A DNA stretch of 64,000 bases from Paramacrobiotus metropolitanus (lineage: Eukaryota > Tardigrada > Eutardigrada > Parachela > Macrobiotidae), in contig NW_026570258.1 in NCBI RefSeq assembly GCF_019649055.1, positions 558,001 to 622,000 on the forward strand, written 5' to 3'. The notes beneath the pieces were generated by a model. That model was not told the DNA's origin. It searched no databases and worked only from the letters and a program-made list of their open reading frames with translations. Shown here piece after piece: positions 24,152 through 35,657 of the stretch. Made by a program: the position numbers and the translations under genes. Numbering within the stretch: position 1 is the stretch's first letter; each line of letters opens with the position of its first letter.

Positions 24152-25769
24152 CGAAGACGGCGCAGTTCACGATTGTCATGTTCGACCTTTCAAAAAGAGA
24201 AAATTACAAATCATGGCCAGCTGTTGTGTACTTCCGTGCTTATAGAAAAAAGAACAAAATGTTAAACTACGTGGTATTAAGTGACGGCTTGTTGTTCGAA
24301 GCTACGTACGAATTCGGATACGGACCATAAGACTGGGTGCTGGGCAAGGCAACACGTGGGGTCGCGCCGGCAATGCGCACGGCAGCGTTGTGACTGCAGT
24401 CTGACTCTGAGCTCAGTGGGTCTCGGTTAAATAGAGCGTCTAGCTGAAGGAGATTCTGGACACTGCTTTCTATTCGTAGAATGTCCAAATTCAACTGATT
24501 TGGAGGAATTCGGAAAACAAACGGCACAGCCGGAACAACTGCCTGATCGTAGACACGCACACCCTTTTCCAACAGCTTCTGCATAAATGTCCCCTTATTT
24601 GGATGGGGAATGCGTAGTCTTGGCAGCGCGCTCCCAGATGACTCCGTTTTGATAGCGATCAGGTTTGAGATATTAGACATAAATGTCTCCTTAGTTGGAT
24701 GAGTAATTCGGCGTTTCGTCATCGCAGGCGTAGATGGCTTCGCTTTAGCACCGCCCAGGCTTGAGACATTAGACATGACGATAGTGTAAAGGTGTAAAGT
24801 AGGCGCGCAACCGGCAACCTGCAATAATTTGGAACCGCAATACTTTTAACTGACAGTTCGAACAAACAGCGCAAAATGCACGGCACTTCGTTACACAGTA
24901 AAAATACCCTGCGACGGTCAACGTATCCCCGGAATTCAGAAAGGTCACTAGACGGGCATGCGGCGCGTCGGTCGGCAATGCACTCGAACTATTGGCGTAC
25001 TCATCTGTAAGCATGATAAATTGTGTAAACGATTCTTGATGCTTGCACATGTAATCTAGGAGTTTATTTTCTTTCCGCCTGACTAACATTTCAAAGGCTA
25101 AGCGGATCTACACTTTGTTCGCACAAAAATTAAAACCGGTTTCTTTCTCTCCGCTCAGACAACTTACGTCGTACGCTTAATATGAACATAGAAGTTAGAA
25201 CCATTAGGTTGAGCTTCAAGAACTCATATGTGGTGAAAAGGGAATATTGTCATTAATTGCAGGTTTATAAGTGTCTTCTGCATTTTACCGAATTGTGCTT
25301 TCCATGCATGATTTAAAGCAGACTCCAATTCCGGCACCGAGAGATTGGCAGAGTGAATGGTCACCCGATGGTAGCCCATACGATCCGGGAGCGCGAAGAG
25401 CTGCTCAAACGGACTTAATTTCCAGATCAACCAGATCCAAAGGAGCATTCTTTCGCTGTACATAGAACATCACACCCTCGCCATCCAACTGTGGTAGTCG
25501 ATACATAGCCGATCGTTCGGTGCTGTTTTTATCGGAACACAAGCTGAACGTGACCAGCGTATCGTTGATTTCTGCAATCAACAGTTTCGCAGTTTAACAG
25601 CGCCAGCCAATAATCAAGCCACGGAGTAACGGCTGACTTACGTGAGACGGATTGCTGAAAAGCGGATGGAGTTTGTAGGCCATTGGCTATTCGTACATAG
25701 CACTGTACCGCTTCAGCAGAAAACCACATTAACAGTAGCCATAACTGCAGTTGTGATCTCAGCATGATG

Positions 25770-27440
25770 GTCGGGAAATGTTATTATTAGAGGAATTGCC
25801 AAAAGATTCAAAGACCGTAGAAGCAACAGGTAAAATTTGTGCGTCTTGAATTACAACAAATTTTACAGCATGAATGAACCAGCAGGAAAAGACGGTTAGG
25901 TCAACCTGCCACGGAAGAACGATGGTGCGGAACGTCAACTTTCTCAGTGCCTGCGACAAAGAATAATTATGTTCACTAGCGACTACCTGCTTTTTTTAGC
26001 TGGTAGTTGTTTAGCTGGTTTAAGATCCTGCCTGCTTACCTGGAATCCTCTAACCTGTTGAAACAAAGTTAGAATTAGAGTTAAGAAGCTGCTTCGGCTT
26101 CAAACACTTTGGCACAAAAGGTCTTTTCGAAGCCTGATCGAACCAGACAAAAGCTACCACAGCCTTGAATATCAAAAGAACCATTTCTGGTAAGTTAAAA
26201 AAGCCGTTCAGGCGTTGCAATAAAACCAGTATGTGTAGATCGACGTGAAGTTAGTTTCATTTCAAAGAGCAATGTTTGCAGCATATACAAGTTGAGCTGT
26301 GCCAACGATGAACAAAAGTATTATGGTTTTATAAATTATTTTTAAAAGCAGGGTGGGGTTGGAAGTTGGCCGGAATTAAAAAACCCGTACTTACCCATTT
26401 CTAACCAACAATTCCTGTGATTGAACTATTCACAAGATTTTATGTCACGTTGCTGTTTCGTGTAGGGGTGTTGTTTCTGGTTTTCTACTGTAAAGAGCTG
26501 CGCTGTCATGTTTGGCCAGCAAACGGCAGAACTGAGAGCTCGGACATTTGGTTCTCGTGAAATCCGCAAGTTGGACCAACGCCTACCAACCCAATTTCGT
26601 GTTTTGCGGCTTGCGCAAATTTCGACACGAATTTAGTTGTCTACAATGTAAACTAGCATGCTTTTTTTGCTAGAACACGGTTTGATGATTTTGATGGCTA
26701 TTAAATTTTTTATCGAACGGTACCTAGCTAGTTACTGTAAGATGAGTGATTCGCGAGAAAGAACCGAAAGAGTAGAAGGCCATTGTGTTCATCCACCCGG
26801 TATGACTGACTGTGCCAACAATCAGCTACCCGTATAGCGAATCACGCTTACCGCGAAGATATGCTATTTGTATGTTGCCGGTGGGGCCCACTCTTCTTTT
26901 TAACAGCGCACCAGTGGCGATCTACGGAATTCACTGTTTGATGCAGTGATCTGTACTCAGTGCGGTATCTCTTTATGTCTAAAAATTCGGAGCTAATATT
27001 ATTTCGCTGTCTGTTGTCTGTTTTGCTAAATTTCACAAAACACAGACTCGGTTTTTTAGCGCTGTTTCCTCGGTACATACAAGGTGACAACTCTGCTCTA
27101 TGTGACAGTACCGGCAGTGACGAATTTAATTTTTGATTAAAAAAAGCAATTGTTATTTTCTCCTGCATACATCACACACACAGGCTATCTGTGCAACAGC
27201 AAAGTTAAAGAAAGCGATATACGAATCAGCAGAGGACGTGCACGAGCAATTTCGCAGGAGCAACTATGATTTTTTTGTTAGGATCTAAGAAAGCGGCGGT
27301 GTAGGGTATTCCATCACAGCACATAGAGAGTTTAGTTGCCGAAACCATTAATTGTCCACAAACTGTACATCGTCTGCAAAAGGAAAAGCCAGTCAGCACG
27401 TGTGCACCTTTGACGCATAAGTGCGGATACGATCCAAACG
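25770..27440. other. A2-E2 spacer
   Basis: No gene is seen. It is the counterpart of 12130-13400: the piece upstream of A2 shares GAAAGTTGACGTTC-like sequence with the A1 flank, and 26830-27310 matches the 3' flank of E1. A roughly 700-bp part around 26.1-26.8 kb has no counterpart that I could align. Confidence 0.5.
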
Positions 27441-27442
27441 TA

Positions 27443-28284
27443 TTATTTCATACCGTTTCCGGTTACTTTCCACGATGGCTTTCCCTGAATAGCGCGCAGG
27501 TTATCGGAGTGCACCTCTCCGCCACTGTATACCTTTCCGGCATCCTTGTCAATGGACACAACGCGGCAACTCCAGCCTTTGCCTTTGTCGTTGTTAAAGG
27601 CGCACGATCCCAGGTATGTCTTCTTGTTCTTGGGCGCATCCTTCAGGGCGTTGGTGAACCCGGCCGCTGTATAAACCATACAATAATTGGATTAATAAAA
27701 ATCAAGGGGGTGCAGAACGGGTTTAACCGACACTTGTATATAAAGGATTTGTTAAAATTACCAAAATTTAGAATAAGTGATGAAAATAATTTATTATAAT
27801 TGAATACTACTCGTAATCTGCACAGTTTCGACTCACAGAATAACTGCTTGGATTTGACATTCCATTTGCTGGTGACCGGGAAATCGCTGCACTTATAGAA
27901 GAGGAGCGGATCGATCTTGGTGTCGTCGATCTGTTTTTGTGGAATATCATTGGATGCCGGGCGGGCGTTGGTTAATTTGTCGATGTCCGCATCCGATGCG
28001 GCTGCGCATTTCTTTTGGCAGCCTTTTTCACCGTTGCTGTAAAACCGGCAAATGTACGCCACTGGCACCGCACTATCCACCAGTGCCATAGCACAAACTG
28101 CAAGAAGATCAGCGTAATGGCTTACTGACTACAGTAGCTTGTTAACTGCTGACTATATAACTAGCTTACTACTTGATTAATTAATTTTTCTTTATAAAGA
28201 GTAAATCAGCGAACGGGTTTCGGTTGGTTTGATGAAGTTCTTCTTACCGCTTAAAACGACGACCATTCCGATCAGTTTTGCCAT
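27443..28284 (-). CDS. Small secreted cysteine protein E2
   Basis: Three exons: 28284-28248, 28097-27837 and 27666-27443, phase-1 introns and GT-AG borders as in E1, giving 173 aa. It has the same 37-bp signal-peptide exon (MAKLIGMVVVLSVCAMALVD) and the same six mature cysteines. It stops directly after WKVTGNGMK, eight residues before E1 does. Between the copies exon 2 is highly conserved (RPASNDIPQKQIDD intact in both) while exon 3 shows charge changes (GEVHSDNLRAIQG versus AQTHSDNLRGIKG). Both copies are open with intact splice sites, so both are probably functional. Function is unknown; the mature protein is basic, small and disulphide-rich. Confidence 0.8.
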
Positions 28285-28479
28285 GGTACAGCGGTACAAG
28301 AAACGAAGCAATTCGGCAACGAAATCGACACCAAAACAATCTGGGAAAATTCAGATGGAAACGGCGGTTTATAACGGCGAAACGGTTATGTTTTTCACCG
28401 CTGCAGGGTTTTTGTTTATTCCGGATGGTCGATCGTTATAGCTGACACGTGGCGGTTGTGTAAGAAAGTTAATTACATA

Positions 28480-28941
28480 TGATAATTTATGTAATATGGA
28501 TGGCAAGGATGTAAAGTCTGCTGATTTAGAACCACAGCAACCGGTTTTAATTGGCATTTCTTGTAGAAAACGGCATGCAAACCAGCACATCTGTACAAAC
28601 CAGCACATCTGCTCGTGGAAAAAGCTTTTTGTTCCGGCTGCCGCTGTCGCCTTTAGCCAGCTTTTGTCAGTTAAGTAGTTGTAGAGTGCAGTCTGCTCGA
28701 TAACGCATACGAATTTGGCATCAGCTGTAAAATATCGGAATCCAGTTACCGCGTCCGGGAATCGCAGGTGCTGCAGATTATCCGTTGTTCCAAACCAAAA
28801 ACTGTTGAATTGCAATCGAACTCGGACTGCAGCAGATACCATAATTAAATCTAAATATATATAAATAATAAATTTCTTGCGGTCAACAAACACATAATTT
28901 GCACTTAAAAAAGGCTTTTTGCTAATTATTTGCTGTGCCAC
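28480..28941 (-). other. Paired conserved block F2 with 190-codon frame
   Basis: Counterpart of 16180-16550. The minus strand is open from 28941 to 28369, with NSFWFGTTDNLQHLRFPDAV matching YGGTDHMYRCRFPDAV in F1, then TGF(R/D)Y. There is no signal peptide and no recognisable domain. It may be an exon of an upstream gene or a relic. Because the frame is not kept open in F1, I do not call a gene. Confidence 0.35.
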
Positions 28942-29021
28942 GAATGTTGGCTCCCAGCAAATTGATATCGCCTAAAATTAAGCATAATCTTCCATACTGG
29001 ATGTATTGCTATTTAAAGCTA

Positions 29022-29068
29022 TAATAAATACGCATACATTGCAAATCGTAATGTATGCGTATTTATTA
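29022..29068. other. Perfect 19-bp stem hairpin
   Basis: TAATAAATACGCATACATT, nine bases, then the exact complement. It lies in the otherwise empty A3-F2 spacer (28945-29360). Stem and loop size would allow an RNA hairpin or a small inverted-repeat element; nothing else indicates transcription. Confidence 0.6.
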
Positions 29069-29364
29069 TCACGATTGTAGAAACTGTAAAATGCGACAAA
29101 AATTAAAACCACAGTGCGACGCGAAAACTCTCTGCATAGAATGCTGAAGCTGGCCTTGAATTAATTAAAGTTCTTTCTCGCTTGCAAAAAAGCGAAACTT
29201 GAGTCAAGTGTTCTAGCGGCGACTCTTCTACTCTGTAAGTGACATTTCGTGGCCTTTCAACTGTCAAATCTTGTATTGTGCTAGTGGTTTTATTTAAACT
29301 GTACTAGCTCTATTTGGATGTTTTCTTGGACACTTCAGCCTACACATGTACATTAAGGCGGTGA

Positions 29365-32300
29365 TTAAGCAGTAGCGTAAACAGCGGACGCCTGGTCCCG
29401 CAAAGAGATGTCCAACATTGCGCGATCTGGCAGGCGCCACACGTTCCAGTATTTGCCCGAGTCCGTCTCCGGATACGTCAGCGTAAAGGTGAAGTTTTCC
29501 ACCGTTTTCCTGTATGCGCATTAACAGACTCCGTTTACAGTGTTACCACTTTGCCTTTGTCCCAACAGCCGCACTCTTTCTACAAGCTCTACGTACCCGT
29601 CAGATGTCACATTACCTCTGGAATGCCCGGATAGCGTAACATTGAGGTAAAGATCATCGATGGTCAGTGGATTGGCTGCGGAGAAGGCGTTGCCCACGGC
29701 ATGCAAAATAGCGTCCATATCCTACCAATCCAGTTAATAACGAATTTATGCGCGTAGTACGAGTCGATACTTCAGGAAAATATCGATCACGGAAGCGTTC
29801 TTGTTTGCCCGGTTCCAACATACGGTTTTCCATTACACAGTTCAATCAGTGCAGCTAATGAGTTTCCTTACCAAATTCAATTCATTGTACAGTTCTTCGT
29901 CGCTGCTGCCCATCTTGGCCCAGAAAGAAAACGTTGCCGGCAGCGAAGATGTGCTGCGTGCGAGTGTCGACGGATTATCGCATAGTTTCCTTGATTGGTT
30001 TATGGTGCACGTTGTCTCTGGACACTTAAATTCCACCAACTGTGCCAGTGCATTAAAGAACGTCTCTGTCATATTTATACTACGGCACACATGGTCGTAG
30101 ATCCTTGTGCCAAAGTCTGAACCGGGATCGACGGCCAATTCTCGAGTATTACCATAGACATCGGCTCCAGCGAGCAACACGTGAAAATCAATCACGTTTC
30201 CCGTAAGGTCACGCTGCCATACATGCACGTCTAGAAAACCAGCGTCCTTGTTTTGATATTAATAATAATGTTCTACTTAATAAACAAACAATCAATCAAC
30301 CAATACAAGGAAGTATACATATATTATATACATATGCTGATATGCATAATACCAAATTAATATTATGCACTTAATTAATGTATTAATGCACATACGCGAA
30401 CGCGCTTCTAAACCTTGCATTGTTTTATGACATTCTCTAGATAAGTGAATTTTCTATACAGCAGTAGTGTTGTACGGTATACAGCGACGTATAGCATTAG
30501 CAGCGTAATGTGTATCATACTCCTTGGCGAGGCTCTCAAACATCGGCAATAGCTGATAATTGACTGGTGCGGTTGGATAAACGCGAAACGGTTGATAAGG
30601 CTGGAAAATGCCTCTGCAATATTAAATGGACACTCACTCGCAGGTTGCACCATTAATTGTAAGGGGAATATGCGGTACAGTATATGGCAGTATCAGCCAC
30701 TGAATAATAATATCCAGTTACGCAGATATACTGCTATACTCCTTAATATTTGCAAATATATGTACATCGATTTTTCTCATATTTTGCTCACTTGTTTGAT
30801 GACATTCTCTAGATAAGTGAATTTTCTATACGTACAGTACTCTCTATATAAGACCTTTCTATGTAAGTTGCACAAAGCAGATTCCTAAGCAGAGAACGGT
30901 ACTGACGCTAAAACCGTTTTGCTCACTTTAATTATATGGTGTCATATTTTGTTCACCAGCACAACCCCCATACGGCATGCTGTATCAATAACTGCAGATT
31001 TCTGATTGTACGACTAGCCTTTCCATTTGGTTTTTCGCTGCTATGTATTCTTATAACAAATCGAAATTGCTGAAAACTAAAACTACGGTAGAAAACTAAA
31101 ACTACTGTTGAACTACGGTAGAATGCGTGGAAGATCCTTCTCCATTGCTCCGGTCTACTTCACGTTGTTCCTTTTGTGTTTTCATGAAAATTTATTGATG
31201 TTTATGCTTCAAAAGTAACGGAAGAACGTTTTACTATGAAAATTAGTCTGTAAGTAAGTTTAGTTTCTGTAGTTTAGTTAGGGAATTGTAACAGCTGGTG
31301 AGAAAAATTTGAAAACGTAAACTTACTGTGAGCAAAATATGAGAAAAATCGAAGTATAATAAATACTCCATGTTTAAAATTTAGACAATAAAGAAGCATC
31401 TCTGTCTTCTCTCGGGTTATAAGGTAATGTACTCGAAGTTAAAGCAGCCGTAGCATTCCCGTTAACAACAGCTACTAGGAAAGAAACACAAACACAATAA
31501 TAATCAAAACACTAAAACATTCTTACGGTGAAGTGGGAAATCGCCATATATGTTCAATCCTTCCACTGGTCAAGTTGGACAGGGCGAAGGCCATGGTAAT
31601 GCAGAAGACTATATATCTATTAAAAGAGCGGATAATTTTATTCAGAGATTGGACACTTGACACCGAAGCCGGGTACCCTCGTATGGTCCGGAATTGAGCC
31701 AGTGGTGCGTGACTGACGAGACTGATCTTATACCCTGCACCCATGACTGTCAGAGGATTCGCGATGGCAAATTGCTTCGTCACATTGGCCAGCACCGTTT
31801 CCATGAACTGCTCTTGAAGAGTGTGAAGATGGTATGGATTGAAAGTACCTGACTGAGGTGCTAGTGCGCTATTCGGTGGCACGATATAATGCAGAGCAAA
31901 TGTTGGGCGTAACGGACATAACCAACCGTATGTGAGATCCTGTAGTTTCTTCCCTTCATCGCAGTCCGCGAGAAATCGTTCCCAATGTGGGTCGGATGGC
32001 TGGACGACCGGTGCGCGCGACAGGGCAAACGATCCGCGGAGCCAATCAGGTCGAAAGCGAGCCTCTTCCAACCGCTTATATATACCGTCAGCATACAGCA
32101 TGCGAGAATCCAGATAGATGGAGTGTCTGTAGCTTTTTACCAACCGAATAAAGAAATTAATAGCAGTGCCGTTGTCGACGTCAGGATTCCACATAAACAC
32201 CATCAGCGACTGCTTCTGAGTGTCTAAAAATTGTGATATTGTTATTGGTGTGATGCTTGTTATTGTGTGATTCATGAATTCTATCAGTGATTGTTGTGCC

Positions 32301-35112
32301 ATAGTATGGCGTCATTCGACCGTTTTGCCGCACAATACGTCAAAACAGCCTTATTTGATTTTTACACACCTGTATCTGTAGCTGACAAAACCCAGGAGAA
32401 AATTGAACAAATTAAAAGTCTTAGAACGCTAAAAAACAGAGGAAATCCAGGAAATAGAGGAAATCCTTAGCTATTAATATTAAGAAACCAAAGTATCTAA
32501 AAAAGAGCCAATTGTCTATTACACCGGCAATGTTGCTGCAGAATTGTTAAACATAATTTTGGCGCAGTGTTCGGCAAAAATCGCCACTTCAAGCAGTTTT
32601 GCTTAGCTTTCGGCTAGATTAGTTTGTTTGTTTGTTAACTGTTGTGCTTTGTACCATACTACTAAATGATCTTCTTGTCACGCCAAGGCACGCCGTATAG
32701 ACCTTGCCATTGGGCACTGCAGATTTACTGGAAGCTGGCCAAGCTGCTGCCAAACCTGACTTTCGTTTGGGGTCTTCGTTTATTAAGTTTTCCTTTCTTG
32801 ATTTGGCCAAGTGGCATTTTATGCGGACGTCGCACCGCTTACAACACACTCGATAACCCACCATACCCTCGAAAACCCTCGATAACCCGATAACCCTCGA
32901 TAACCCACCACCTTCCGACTGCGGTAGTCGGAAGAGTGGAGTAAGCTCTGGACTTCGTGAGTGGCCGCACACAATGCTCCCACTTCCGCTAGGCACAATC
33001 GGATGTCGTGCCTGGCGGATGCTTGTTTTTTATGGTTTTTAAAACAAACTGAGCTAAACCCAGGTAAACAGCTTGGCCAGTTTACAGTTATGATGGTAAG
33101 CTGGCCAGAACAGGAAGCCACAACATGGCGAACCACTTAAACAGTGCTTTAGTATCAAGGCCGTGTTTATGGCTTACCTATAAAGGATAACAGGATCTTC
33201 ATGATCTGCTTCTGGAAATATGGTAGATCTTGCACAGTAATGGGTTTGGGGGAAAATAAACGGAAGGACCATTCTGGACTGGGCTTTGCATCCTGTGAAT
33301 CGTCAGCGGTATCTGACAGGTTTTCCGTCGCGTTCATAAGAAATTTCTCGCAGTTAAATCAAAAAATCTTTGTAGATGAACAATTAATATAAGAATGCAA
33401 GAAACGTAGGATACGAGTACGACTGCCATGAATTAACGATAAATACTACTGTTCAGGTGCGCGTACTGTGTACTTGGTCTTCTTTCAGATCTAGATTGCC
33501 GGCGTAATTCATCGGTTTGCACGCCGGGTGCGTCGACTATGAACGGGATGTCGCTTATTATTTCACCCATGATCAAACAAGGATAATCATCTGGCGGCAT
33601 CGGGAAAACCGGAGGCGTCGTTTCATTGTACACTTGTACGCCATGTTCACGCAGTTTCAGTATGAATTCGTATTTTGGTGTAGGGGCTATTTTGCGAGGG
33701 CGAATCGTTGTAGCATGCACTGCAGTCGCCTCAGCAGAATGCGAAGCGTTCGACATGACGATGACATAGAGTATTCGTGTTGCCGATGAACTACAACAAT
33801 TCGTACCATACATCGTTTTATCTGTTCAATATTATGCCACTGCCGGCGGCAAACTATTGGTAAATCGCTGCACATCGCAAAATTCTTGTTAGGACATTCT
33901 ACTTCAACGTATGGGTTAGCCACTCGATAAAATAAATTTTATTTTGGAAAACAGTGTACGTAATCTTGGTCCTAATATATACACACGTGTATCGAAAAAG
34001 TGACAACAACTTACCCGGATTCAGATATCCCGTCCTGGGAATTCAGCATAGATAACATTCGCACACGTGGCGCGTCCGTTGGCGCAGCGTTTGGACTGCC
34101 GGTAAATTGCTCTGCAACTGCAAGCGTTAGTTTGGTTAGTTTTCCCTCCCGTATGCCTTTTGTTTTATTACGGGAAATAACAACGGGATTTTTTAGCGTA
34201 CAGTAAACTCTGTGAGATTGAACAACTGCGAATAATGGACGAAAGCAACTGCGAATATTGAACAGTTGCTTACATTGAACACTTTGAAGGAACCGTAGGT
34301 GTTCAAATTACACAGATTTTACTGTACTGGTAATTTTTCACCTATGATCAGGCCGTTACTTTCAAGGCGGTTTTGTCGACTAACAGCTCCAGGAAAATCT
34401 ACCGGTTCATAAAACCAGTCTTCTTCAGATTGAACACCCAGATAAGTAATAACGAGCGTTTTTGCACCTAACCGGTGTGCCACGGTCTTTTTCGAATTTT
34501 GCAGGGCTTTATAAAAGTTTTGAATGTCATTGTGCAACCGGAAGAAATATCAGAAATTTTGGTTCACCCATGTACAAAGTGCCCGCCCACTTTCCTTAAA
34601 CTGAATAAATTTTATGCTCCATTTCAGTGTGAAATATCGAACCCCATTAAAGGTGGCACTATCACCGGGCCGAAAAAATCAATTCAAAATTTTCGATCAC
34701 AGAGTACATGAGTATATTGTTCGGTTAATGCATAAGCCTTTACCGAAGGCTGCCTTCCATGCATGATTGAGCGCGTCCTCCAGTTGAGAAACCGATAGAT
34801 TTGTTGATTAAATGACAACCCCATGGAGTCCCATCCGGCGTGTCGGTGACAGTAATGTTTTAAGCTCATCCAAAATATGGAGAAGCTGCTGATCCAACGG
34901 TATATTCTTCTGCTTCATATAACACGTTATACTGCTCAATGCCGGCAGTTCAGCTGCAAAGAAGCCTGTTTTGTCGAGCCACCATTCAGCAACTAATCGA
35001 AATAGCTAAGCTTGCCTGTCTTCAGACCGTTGGCTACGCGTACATGACTCTGCGCTTCAACTGCCAGTATCCACATAGATATCGGCCAAAACTGCACTGG
35101 TGCTCCCCTCAT
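29365..35112 (-). pseudogene. Family A copy 3, one nonsense codon
   Basis: Exons 35112-35016, 34953-34744, 34111-34015, 33790-33450, 33312-33178, 32223-31677 (exons 6 and 7 fused), 31616-31527, 30613-30483, 30230-29872, 29721-29597 and 29509-29365 join in a consistent phase, about 758 codons. The only break is TAA at 34808-34810 in exon 2, where A4 has a Tyr codon (ATCTACTCCACGAATC against ATTTAATCAACAAATC). Signal peptide: MRGAPVQFWPISMWILAVEA. Intron 6 is gone and an extra segment (QSGTFNPYHLHTLQEQF) joins the two exons; intron 7 is 60 bp. The intron-1 donor appears to be GCAAGC. Closest to A4 (both have NAFSAANPLTIDDL). Either a very young pseudogene or a gene needing an alternative exon 2; I favour the former. 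Confidence 0.7.
32820..33010 (+). mobile_element. SINE-like fragment, second copy
   Basis: The stretch with GAAGAGTGGAGTAAGCTCTG, GACTTCGTGAGTGG and CACTTCCGCTAGGCAC is about 75-80% similar over some 110 bp to the element that splits B3 (there on the minus strand). Left of it are short repeats of CCCTCGATAACCC. It lies in intron 5 of A3. Limits are approximate. Confidence 0.6.
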
Positions 35113-35199
35113 GTTTGCTCTAATTATTTTGAAAAACCGCAACTTCCCTGAAAAGTGACCGGTTAACATTTATATTACCTTAGCTTTATACATATCTCT

Positions 35200-35420
35200 A
35201 CAACTTTTTCCCAACAAACAAGTGATGTATATCAAGAGCAAAGGCGGGGTGATAGTGATCGTTGAGCTGGTTGTCGGGCGAATTTTGGTATACTGAGAAA
35301 AACATCGGTGTTTTCGGTTGCAGCCTCAAACGTTGCATTCTGTAACTGTCTGATTTCACGGCATGATCGCAGTTCTACACTTCGGTTAAATAAATCGGTT
35401 TCCTCACCCTGTGTGTGGAC
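35200..35420 (-). other. Coding-like relic upstream of A3
   Basis: Minus-strand reading gives ELRSCREIRQLQNATFEAAT followed, after a frame change, by DHYHPAFALDIHHLF. A related segment upstream of A4 (41000-40890) reads DHYHQALSRDTHQLS. The FAL..H pattern recalls the end of family exon 6 (RPTFALHY). Probably an old exon fragment duplicated with A3/A4; not a usable gene. Confidence 0.3.
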
Positions 35421-35657
35421 TTTGTGGTGGTTATCCCGTGCTTAATCTGGTTGCATGGCCAACCAAAATGGCACTGTACTGTAACGGAGGTCTTTTCCTT
35501 TTGAATAATTCCAGAAAACTCTAGTGTAGTTACAAGCAAAACCAGTTGAATAGACGAGCACCACGACTTAAGATATACGTAGATAGTATGATACAGTGTC
35601 TGCGTTCATTCATCCAAGGATATATTATTGTTTTTTTTTGCCACTATCGGCAGTTAA

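Larger units (their letters stand above)
17263..25765 (-). pseudogene. Family A copy 2, broken
   Basis: All twelve exons can be found: 25765-25642, 25571-25289, 25004-24908, 24818-24310, 24186-22103 (interrupted), 22040-21667, 18632-18502, 18438-18349, 18283-18174, 18083-17731, 17653-17529 and 17413-17263. The start encodes a signal peptide (MLRSQLQLWLLLMWFSAEAV) and the end reads RNNASAVLVKQEF. Breaks: exon 2 is two bases short around codons APLDLVDL; exon 4 carries an 8-bp duplication (TTTACACC) near its start and an internal duplication that makes it about 120 bp longer than in A1; exon 5 is cut by a 1833-bp transposon. Intron 6 is swollen by a 2750-bp foldback element and a 164-bp hairpin element. 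Intron 11 starts GCAAGT as in A1. Closest to A1, from which it was duplicated together with E. No full-length product is expected. Confidence 0.8.
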
